8,949 nt of DNA from Bacillota bacterium (lineage in GTDB: Bacteria; Bacillota; UBA4882; UBA8346). The notes below the pieces were generated by a model that saw only the letters and a list, made by a program, of their open reading frames with translations, was not told where the DNA came from and did not search any database. A program made the position numbers and the translations under genes. Below, in pieces: positions 1 to 5,506 of the stretch; positions within the stretch are counted from its first letter, which is position 1; each line of letters begins with the position of its first letter. The stretch is taken from positions 1-8,949 of the forward strand of contig JAEZKW010000167.1 of NCBI GenBank assembly GCA_023415375.1, given 5' to 3'.

Positions 1-82
1 AATCATTTCTCTCTAATTCCTAATTTTGGGAATGTTATGAAAGACTACATTTCTCTGATCAAGGCTTATAATCACCCTCAAA

Positions 83-133
83 AGCTCCCCTTCCCTGTCC
101 CAGATGAATGCGTCTCGAAGGAGGGAAGGGGCT
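83..133. repeat. GC-rich imperfect inverted repeat, possibly a dispersed intergenic element
   Basis: CCCCTTCCCT (87-96) pairs perfectly with AGGGAAGGGG (122-131), and AG (83-84) can extend the stem with CT (132-133) across a two-base bulge. The loop is 25 bases. A run of G-rich DNA continues to about 145. The base composition contrasts sharply with the AT-rich surroundings. On the minus strand the pattern of C runs separated by AA, TTAG and TT resembles REP- or MITE-like intergenic repeats found in many bacterial genomes. That family resemblance is from memory and not checked. It does not look like a terminator because no T tract follows on either strand. Confidence 0.5.
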
Positions 134-301
134 AAGGGGGTTAGGTAAAATAGGCAACTTTATAATTCGTCTTTCACTTTAATTTTTGCCTGTCAACTTT
201 ACGAATGGTTTCTGGTTTACTCAATTATATCAAGCTTAAGCTGCAATTATAAAATGCGAAAGTTGAGTCAAATACAAGTAAATTTTTGCCTCACAGGGGG
301 C

Positions 302-372
302 AAATAAAAAAACAGTCTCTATGTCCCGAGTGTAAATACAGAAGATAAATTTACATCGGGGGAAGACTGTTT
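302..372 (-). terminator. Rho-independent terminator of murJ, large hairpin
   Basis: Read on the minus strand, the nine bases AAACAGTCT (372-364) pair with AGACTGTTT (318-310), and the transcript then runs into a T tract (positions 312-306 are all A on the plus strand). An inner stem continues the structure: TCGGG (356-360) with CCCGA (325-329), a bulged G at 330, and ATTTACA (349-355) with TGTAAAT (331-337), leaving an 11-base loop. It begins 27 bases after the murJ stop codon. The hairpin of about 63 bases is longer than most intrinsic terminators, but its position and T tract fit that role. Confidence 0.8.
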
Positions 373-398
373 AATTTAAAAGAAGAGTCAAATCTTTC

Positions 399-1982
399 TT
401 ATACAGTTTTTAAATGCAGTTTTTTACGGATTTGCGCTAAAAACATACTTAATTCTTCCATTTTCAAAAACCAAGCACATCCCACATATACCAATGCCCC
501 AATAATCATCCCACCAAGTATTTGAACAGCCGCCTCTAAATGGCCGCTTAGATTATGAGTAAGAGGACTACTTAACTTTAAAAAGAAATAAATGCCAATT
601 CCCATCACTAAAGAAGCCAACAATGCTTTGGAAAAAGATTTTAAAATGCTGTAACCTCTCATACCACCAATTTTACGCCGTAAAATCATCATCAATAGTA
701 ACATGTTCACTAGTCCCATAATAGAGAAGGATAATGCGAAACCGCCAACCCCTAATGTAGTATATTTCAGAAATAACCAGTTAAAAAGGATACTGGAAGA
801 AACAGCAATAAAGCTGACAATTACCGGGGTCTTGGTGTCCTGTAAGGCATAAAATGCCCTTGGAAGCATTAAAATTGCGGCATGAGCAAAGATTGTTAAA
901 CTATAGAAAAGTAAAGCATATGAAGTGAGTGCTGTATCGTGTGGTGTAAATTTCTGACGCTCAAATAACAATTTAACGATCGGATAACGTAAAACAATTA
1001 AACCAATTCCGGACGGAATCATGATAAAGAAGATAGTTCGCAGGGCTAGGGATAAAGTATCTTTATAATGTTCGATTTTCTTTTCTGCCACTAAACTTGA
1101 AAGCAAAGGAAAGAAAGCCATCGAAATTCCGGCGGCAAAAATTCCGATTGGCAATTGAACCAGTCGGTTGGCAAAACGGATAGCCGTGATACCTCCTTCA
1201 GGAAGTCCGGAAGCCATCGCGGTGGTAGCCCAAATATTGACCTGATCAGCTGATAGGCCAATTAAAGCCGGAATCCACAGCAGCAACATCCTATGAAAAC
1301 CGGTATTTTTAAGATCAATATAACCAAAGCGATAATATCGGCCGCCGCATCGGGGTAAAAACATCAATTGTGTTAAAAAATTTCCGATAGCTCCAATAAG
1401 GACTCCAATAGCCATTCCTTTGATACCAAAACGGGATCCTAACAAAGCAGCTCCGGCAATAATTCCAATATTGTAAATGTTCGGACCCAAAGCAGGCCCT
1501 AAAAAGTTGCGATAAGAATTTAAAACGCCTCCGACTAATCCGGCAAGTGCAGTGAAACAAACAGCGGGAAACATAATCTTGGTTAAGCTGATTAATAAAT
1601 GAATCTTATTTGGAGGAAAATGAGGAGCTTCCAGTGGAATAATCCAACGGGTAAAAAACACTCCTAAAATAGTTAATCCAGCAAGGATTAAAAATACTAA
1701 ATTTATAAAAGTGCTGGCCATTTTCCAGCCTTCTTCTTCTTTACCCTTTGATAAATATTCGGTGAAAATTGGAATAAAAGCTGCTGAAAGTGCACCGCCG
1801 ACTAATAAATAATACATCACATCCGGGATAATAAAAGCCGCAAAAAAAGAATCTGTTTCAAAACGGGTAAAGAGACTTCCTGAAAGACTTTCCCGCACAA
1901 AGCCTAAGATCCGGCTAATTAAAAACATAACTGAGATCATTCCAGCCGCTTTGGCTGCTTGTCTCGTTACTTTCTCATCCAT
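399..1982 (-). CDS. murJ: MurJ/MviN lipid II flippase
   Basis: This 527-residue integral membrane protein moves lipid II, the undecaprenyl-linked peptidoglycan precursor, from the inner to the outer face of the cytoplasmic membrane. Family hallmarks are visible: SRILGFVRE near residues 23-31 carries the two arginines that match E. coli R18 and R24, followed by TDSFFAAF (43-50), GALSAAFIP (63-71), the central RFANRL segment (269-274) and FYALQDTKTPV (377-387). Hydrophobic segments run throughout, consistent with the family's 14 helices, and the length is normal. An AAGGAGG site at 1989-1995 (minus strand), six bases before the ATG, fixes the start. The gene is transcribed alone, away from the ABC-F gene, and ends in a strong terminator. 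The residue pair matching E. coli R52-R53 is tyrosine-tyrosine here (57-58). I am sure of the family; the flippase role follows from family knowledge. Confidence 0.95.
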   Translation of the reverse strand: MDEKVTRQAAKAAGMISVMFLISRILGFVRESLSGSLFTRFETDSFFAAFIIPDVMYYLLVGGALSAAFIPIFTEYLSKGKEEEGWKMASTFINLVFLILAGLTILGVFFTRWIIPLEAPHFPPNKIHLLISLTKIMFPAVCFTALAGLVGGVLNSYRNFLGPALGPNIYNIGIIAGAALLGSRFGIKGMAIGVLIGAIGNFLTQLMFLPRCGGRYYRFGYIDLKNTGFHRMLLLWIPALIGLSADQVNIWATTAMASGLPEGGITAIRFANRLVQLPIGIFAAGISMAFFPLLSSLVAEKKIEHYKDTLSLALRTIFFIMIPSGIGLIVLRYPIVKLLFERQKFTPHDTALTSYALLFYSLTIFAHAAILMLPRAFYALQDTKTPVIVSFIAVSSSILFNWLFLKYTTLGVGGFALSFSIMGLVNMLLLMMILRRKIGGMRGYSILKSFSKALLASLVMGIGIYFFLKLSSPLTHNLSGHLEAAVQILGGMIIGALVYVGCAWFLKMEELSMFLAQIRKKLHLKTV

Positions 1983-2042
1983 ACTGGTCCTCCTTGATTC
2001 AACTGTGTGAGCAAATCGGATTTTGAGGTATCATTCACAAAA

Positions 2043-2071
2043 AGAATAGTAACCTGCATAGTGTACTCCAA
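2043..2071 (-). promoter_or_regulatory. Possible sigma-A type promoter of murJ
   Basis: On the minus strand TTGGAG (2071-2066) and TATTCT (2048-2043) are separated by 17 bases. They match the -35 consensus at three positions and the -10 consensus at four. Transcription would start near 2036, giving a 5' leader of about 55 bases. The match is modest and chance cannot be excluded. Confidence 0.3.
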
Positions 2072-2117
2072 ATTATTTCCAATTACCCGTGATTACGGAG
2101 ATACTTTCTTCAATTTG

Positions 2118-2159
2118 AAAAAAGAGACCCATGAACCTTATCAGGCCATAAGTCCCATG
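2118..2159 (-). promoter_or_regulatory. Possible terminator-like RNA fold upstream of murJ
   Basis: On the minus strand CATGGG (2159-2154) can pair with TTCATG (2135-2130) using two G-U pairs, and CTTAT (2152-2148) with ATAAG (2141-2137), around a six-base loop. Six bases later comes TTTTTT (2123-2118). A competing pairing, GGGAC (2156-2152) with GTCTC (2128-2124), would end directly at the T tract. Two mutually exclusive folds before a T run could be an attenuator. The stems are weak, and the fold matters only if murJ is transcribed from upstream of 2160. Confidence 0.2.
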
Positions 2160-2370
2160 CATGTAGGTAAAGCCTAGGCTTAATGAATAAATTTCTATCA
2201 AACAAACAATTTTTAATAAATCAAACTTATTATATCGAAAACAATAAGACTTGGCAAGATTTTCTGATTGAATAACGATACCAAAATCCACGTGATTTGG
2301 AATTTTATTAAAAAACTTATCATAAACATTTACTTTGGCTTTACTTTTAGGAAGTAATTCAGTTAAAATA

Positions 2371-2490
2371 ATGCAAGGGAGATTTGAACATTCAAGTTAC
2401 TACCACAACAGTCGCAAGGTTGTAATAGAATCTCATGCAATAATGAGGAATCTTCTAAAATTTAAAATTGAATCTTACTATAACAAATGA
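2371..2490 (+). CDS. Possible 39-codon leader ORF before the ABC-F gene
   Basis: An ATG at 2371 opens a frame of 39 codons that ends with TGA at 2488-2490, six bases before the ABC-F start and in the same frame as it. The stop codon overlaps the TGAGG that serves as the ABC-F ribosome site, so ribosomes finishing this ORF could reinitiate. The predicted peptide is basic and rich in Tyr, Ser, Asn and His. Its own ribosome site is poor: AGGAAG lies 16 bases upstream of the ATG. Some antibiotic-resistance ABC-F genes are controlled by leader-dependent attenuation, which makes a leader ORF plausible here, but I see no terminator hairpin between it and the gene. It could be a chance frame in AT-rich DNA. 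Confidence 0.25.
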   Translation: MQGRFEHSSYYHNSRKVVIESHAIMRNLLKFKIESYYNK

Positions 2491-2496
2491 GGCAAA

Positions 2497-4053
2497 ATGA
2501 GCATATTAACTGTAGAAAATGTCAGTCATGGTTTTGGCGAGCGTAAAATATTGGAAAATGCATCATTCCGGTTACTTAAAGGGGAACATGTCGGTTTGGT
2601 TGGTGCCAATGGAGAAGGTAAAACCACTTTTCTGAATATCATCACCGGAAAGATTTCGCCCGATGATGGAAAAATCGAATGGTGCAATCGGATTACTACC
2701 GGTTATTTAGATCAGCACACCGCATTAACTAAAGGAAAAACCATCCGAGAAGTTTTACGCGAAGCCTTTCAACAGATGTTCGATCTTGAACAGGAGATGC
2801 TGCAAATCTATGAAAAAATGGGTTGTGCTTCAGAAAATGAAATAACGGCTATGATGGAGGATGTTGGAGAGATTCAAAGTTCACTAGAACATAATGGTTT
2901 TTATACGATCGACGCTAAAATTGAAGAGGTTGCTAATGGGTTAGGCCTGGGGGAAATTGGCCTTGACCGGGATGTCAGTGAACTCAGCGGTGGCCAAAGA
3001 GCAAAAGTATTGCTAACGAAACTGCTTCTACAAAACCCAATGATCTTGATTATGGATGAACCCACTAATTTTCTCGATGTCAACCATATCCTGTGGTTAA
3101 AAAACTATTTGCAGAATTATGAAAATGCTTTTATTCTTGTATCGCATGATATTCCATTTCTGAATGATGTTGTGAACGTGATCTATCATGTGGAAAATGC
3201 CAAATTAACTCGTTATACCGGTAATTATGATGATTTTCAACAATTGTATCTCCTTAAAAAAGAACAAAATCAAAAAGCCTTTGATAAACAACAAAAAGAG
3301 ATCGAACGGTTGGAAGACTTTGTAGCCCGTAATAAAGCCCGAGCGGCAACCGCGAATTTGGCTAAAAGCCGTCAAAAAAAGCTTGATAAAATGGACCTCA
3401 TTGAAAAGGATCGGATCAAATTAAAACCGACCTTTAAATTTCAAGAAGCGAAAACTCCCAGTAAATTCATTTTTCGTGCCGAGGATCTGGTGATTGGCTA
3501 TGATGAACCACTGACCAGACCGCTTAATTTGGTCTTGGAACGTGGTAAAAAAGTCGCCATTCGGGGTGTTAATGGCCTCGGTAAATCAACCCTATTAAAA
3601 ACCCTTCTAGGTATTCATCCCCCGTTATCGGGTTCAGTGAAATTGGATGAATTAGTAATCCCCGGTTATTTTGAACAAGAATCAGGTAAAAACAATAGCA
3701 ACACTGCTCTAGAGGAAATATGGAATGAATTCCCCGGACTTGGTAATGCCGGAGTTCGCGGCGCTTTGGCAGGCTGCGGCTTAACGAAGGAGCATATCGC
3801 CACGCAGATGATGATGCTAAGCGGTGGTGAAAATGCTAAAGTACGACTTTGCAAACTGATGCTACGGGAAATCAATTGGTTGGTTCTTGACGAACCCACT
3901 AACCATCTTGATGTTGATGCCAAGGCCGAACTTAAGAAAGCCTTACGGGAATTTAAAGGTACGGTGGTTATTGTCAGCCATGAACCTGAGTTTTATAACG
4001 ATTGGATATCCGATATATGGAATGTGGAAGACTGGACATTAAAACTTGTCTGA
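2497..4053 (+). CDS. yfmM: ABC-F family ribosome-associated ATPase, YfmM-like
   Basis: This is a soluble protein of 518 residues with two ABC ATPase domains and no membrane segments, the layout of ABC-F translation factors. These proteins bind the ribosomal E site and act on stalled or antibiotic-bound ribosomes. Domain 1 has Walker A GANGEGKTT (36-44), signature LSGGQ (163-167), Walker B ILIMDEPT (183-190) and switch SHD (216-218). Domain 2 has GVNGLGKST (357-365), LSGGE (441-445), LVLDEPT (462-468) and SHE (494-496). Between them lies the charged linker (about 240-325) that in ABC-F proteins reaches toward the P-site tRNA. Both catalytic glutamates (188, 466) are present. Length, ends and motif wording match Bacillus YfmM as I remember it, so the symbol rests on recall. 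The ribosome site TGAGG is only four bases before the ATG. No clear terminator follows. Confidence 0.9.
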   Translation: MSILTVENVSHGFGERKILENASFRLLKGEHVGLVGANGEGKTTFLNIITGKISPDDGKIEWCNRITTGYLDQHTALTKGKTIREVLREAFQQMFDLEQEMLQIYEKMGCASENEITAMMEDVGEIQSSLEHNGFYTIDAKIEEVANGLGLGEIGLDRDVSELSGGQRAKVLLTKLLLQNPMILIMDEPTNFLDVNHILWLKNYLQNYENAFILVSHDIPFLNDVVNVIYHVENAKLTRYTGNYDDFQQLYLLKKEQNQKAFDKQQKEIERLEDFVARNKARAATANLAKSRQKKLDKMDLIEKDRIKLKPTFKFQEAKTPSKFIFRAEDLVIGYDEPLTRPLNLVLERGKKVAIRGVNGLGKSTLLKTLLGIHPPLSGSVKLDELVIPGYFEQESGKNNSNTALEEIWNEFPGLGNAGVRGALAGCGLTKEHIATQMMMLSGGENAKVRLCKLMLREINWLVLDEPTNHLDVDAKAELKKALREFKGTVVIVSHEPEFYNDWISDIWNVEDWTLKLV

Positions 4054-4093
4054 ACTTTTAGATAAGTACCTATTTACTATGTGAACATTTACT

Positions 4094-4123
4094 CAGTCAA
4101 TTTGCAAATTTTTATGTTATAAT
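4094..4123 (+). promoter_or_regulatory. Extended -10 promoter of hisE-hisG
   Basis: TGTTATAAT (4115-4123) is a perfect -10 hexamer with the extended TGn element. The best -35 match with suitable spacing is CAGTCA (4094-4099), 18 bases upstream and only three of six consensus positions, which is common for extended -10 promoters. Transcription would start near 4130, giving a leader of about 45 bases before hisE. Confidence 0.6.
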
Positions 4124-4165
4124 AGTTCAAGATTTTATTTCAAAAATCAAATGAAACGATCGAAT

Positions 4166-4169
4166 GGAG
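4166..4169 (+). promoter_or_regulatory. hisE: Ribosome binding site that decides the hisE start
   Basis: GGAG sits six bases before the ATG at 4176. An in-frame ATG at 4164 overlaps this site and has no ribosome site of its own, so the downstream ATG is preferred. Confidence 0.75.
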
Positions 4170-4175
4170 ATAATT

Positions 4176-4439
4176 ATGAAGCAGTTTGAAACCTTATTTT
4201 CAGAATTAGCGACCAAAGTGAAAAGTCAGGACCCAACTTCGGGAACAGTTAAAGAATTTAACAAAGGCAAACATGCCATTGGTAAAAAGATTGTTGAAGA
4301 GGCAGCTGAAGTATGGATGGCTGCTGAATATGAGGGAAAAGAGAAAACTGCAGAAGAAATATCACAACTTCTTTATCACATTCAAGTTATGATGTTGGCT
4401 TGTGATTTAACCCTTGATGATGTCTATAAGTATCTTTAA
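4176..4439 (+). CDS. hisE: Phosphoribosyl-ATP pyrophosphatase HisE
   Basis: HisE catalyses the second step of histidine synthesis, hydrolysing phosphoribosyl-ATP to phosphoribosyl-AMP and pyrophosphate in the cytoplasm. From the chosen start it has 87 residues, normal for a stand-alone HisE, and it is not fused to HisI. The all-alpha MazG-like fold shows in GKKIVEEAAEVWMAA (36-50), with the metal-binding E41, E42 and E45, and in EEISQLLYH (60-68). In most HisE proteins the second motif reads ExxDLLYH, so Q64 stands where aspartate is usual. The ISQLLY wording and the ending LTLDDVY match actinobacterial HisE as I recall it. hisG follows after 23 bases, so both enzymes of the first two steps are made from one transcript. 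Function is clear from the family; the lineage signal is inference. Confidence 0.93.
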   Translation: MKQFETLFSELATKVKSQDPTSGTVKEFNKGKHAIGKKIVEEAAEVWMAAEYEGKEKTAEEISQLLYHIQVMMLACDLTLDDVYKYL

Positions 4440-4462
4440 AACCAAAAAAGGAGAATGTTTCA

Positions 4463-5311
4463 ATGATCAAGATAGCGTTACCCAATAAGGGTACTTTATC
4501 CGAAGATGCAGTTCGTTTAGTCACTGAAGCCGGGTATAAATGCAAACGAAATTCCAGTGAACTGGTAATTCAGGATCTTGCCAATGAGGTTGATTTTTAT
4601 TTTCTGCGTCCCCGCGATATTGCAATATATATTGGTAATGGGTTTTTGGACTTGGGAATTACAGGACGGGATTTGGTTTTGGATAGTGAAGCCAAAGTGA
4701 TAGAACTTTTATCACTCAATTTTGGTCATTCTTCGTTCTTTTATGCCGTTCCCAAAGGAAGTACACTTACACCCAATGAATTTTCAGGAAAACGTATTGC
4801 CACTTCATATCCTCGTTTAGTGGAACATGATTTAAAAGAACGTGGAATTAAAGCTCAGATCGTAAAGCTGGATGGAGCGGTAGAGATCTCAATAAAGCTG
4901 GGTGTAGCGGATGTCATCGCCGATGTGGTTCAATCCGGAAAAACTCTAGAAGAAGCCGGATTGATGAAAATTGATAAACCTCTACTGAAATCCGAGGCGA
5001 TCCTAATTGCTCATTCCGAGGATACAACATCTAAAAAAGACGTAGAGCTATTTCTTCAACGTCTAAAGGGAATCATTGTGGCTCGGGAGTACGTGCTTGC
5101 CGAATACGATATTCCAAAAAAGACCTTGGAGGAGGCTTGTAAAATTACTCCCGGTATTGAATCTCCCACAATCTCTCCACTCAGTAATGATAACTGGGTT
5201 GCTGTCAAAGCAATGGTTAAAAAGTCCAATATGAACACCATTGTCGATCAATTGGCAGCATTAGGCGCAAAGGCAATTATCATCACTGAAATTCGCACCT
5301 GCCGGATATAA
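4463..5311 (+). CDS. hisG: ATP phosphoribosyltransferase HisG, long form
   Basis: HisG joins ATP and PRPP to make phosphoribosyl-ATP, the committed step of histidine synthesis and the usual point of feedback inhibition by histidine. The 282 residues correspond to the long form: a two-lobed catalytic core (about 1-205) and a C-terminal ACT-like regulatory domain (about 206-282). A long-form HisG should not need the HisZ subunit. Visible motifs are ALPNKG (5-10), FLRPRDIAIYIG (47-58), GITGRD (65-70), LDGAVEIS (136-143) and the PRPP-binding stretch ADVIADVVQSGKT (149-161). The C-terminal domain contains ITPGIESPTISPL (228-240) and GAKAIIITEIR (268-278). Several of these agree closely with Mycobacterium HisG as I remember it. 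AAGGAG at 4448-4453, nine bases before the ATG, supports the start. A terminator ends the unit. Confidence 0.95.
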   Translation: MIKIALPNKGTLSEDAVRLVTEAGYKCKRNSSELVIQDLANEVDFYFLRPRDIAIYIGNGFLDLGITGRDLVLDSEAKVIELLSLNFGHSSFFYAVPKGSTLTPNEFSGKRIATSYPRLVEHDLKERGIKAQIVKLDGAVEISIKLGVADVIADVVQSGKTLEEAGLMKIDKPLLKSEAILIAHSEDTTSKKDVELFLQRLKGIIVAREYVLAEYDIPKKTLEEACKITPGIESPTISPLSNDNWVAVKAMVKKSNMNTIVDQLAALGAKAIIITEIRTCRI

Positions 5312-5346
5312 GATTTTTAAAATTTAAAAATAATAAAGTAATAAAG

Positions 5347-5382
5347 AAACCAGTTTTCCTCTCACGGAATAACTGTTTTTTT
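5347..5382 (+). terminator. Rho-independent terminator of hisE-hisG
   Basis: CAGTT (5351-5355) pairs with AACTG (5371-5375) and TTCC (5356-5359) with GGAA (5366-5369), with T5370 bulged and a six-base loop. AA before the stem can extend it across a bulged C. Seven T residues (5376-5382) follow directly. It lies about 40 bases after the hisG stop codon and separates the his unit from the amidase gene. Confidence 0.85.
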
Positions 5383-5506
5383 ATCTTCAGTTATCTTTCT
5401 TTCGCTCAATGATTATTAATTTCCATAGAAACATTGAAGGAAGTATACCTCACCCAAAAGAAATACATTCAATTATATTTTCAAACAGAAGCTGAGGTGT
5501 TGATTC

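Larger units (their letters stand above)
1..398. other. Gene-free stretch downstream of murJ
   Basis: I see no convincing protein gene here. The only reading frame of note is a 32-codon ORF at 37-135 on the plus strand. It has just a weak GGGA before its start and runs through a GC-rich inverted repeat, so I do not call it. The stretch holds that inverted repeat (83-133), a 10-base palindrome AGCTTAAGCT (233-242), an 8-base inverted repeat TCAACTTT/AAAGTTGA (193-200 and 259-266), two copies of AATTTTTGCC (181-190 and 281-290), and the murJ terminator (302-372). Confidence 0.6.
1983..2496. other. Divergent intergenic region between murJ and the ABC-F gene
   Basis: These 514 bases must carry the promoters of both flanking genes. 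On the minus strand I see the murJ ribosome site, a weak promoter candidate (2043-2071) and a possible RNA fold (2118-2159). On the plus strand a possible leader ORF (2371-2490) runs to just before the ABC-F start. A short imperfect hairpin around CACGTG lies at 2281-2300. A 72-codon minus-strand frame (2073-2291) starts with GTG, has no ribosome site and resembles no protein I know, so it is not called. I found no convincing -35/-10 pair for the ABC-F gene. Confidence 0.6.

Noticed and set aside
37..135. Plus-strand ORF of 32 codons at the left end
   Set aside because: Only a weak GGGA precedes it, and the second half is the GC-rich inverted repeat.
2073..2291. Minus-strand frame of 72 codons upstream of murJ
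   Set aside because: It starts with GTG, has no ribosome site, resembles no known protein, and runs through a hairpin and T tract.
4102..4123. TTGCAA (4102-4107) as the -35 box of the hisE promoter
   Set aside because: It is only 10 bases from the TATAAT box, too close for a sigma-A promoter.
4164..4175. Earlier in-frame ATG for hisE, adding four residues
   Set aside because: It overlaps the GGAG ribosome site that correctly serves the ATG at 4176.
5056..5251. Two minus-strand frames inside hisG
   Set aside because: They are shadows of hisG, with no ribosome site or recognisable product.
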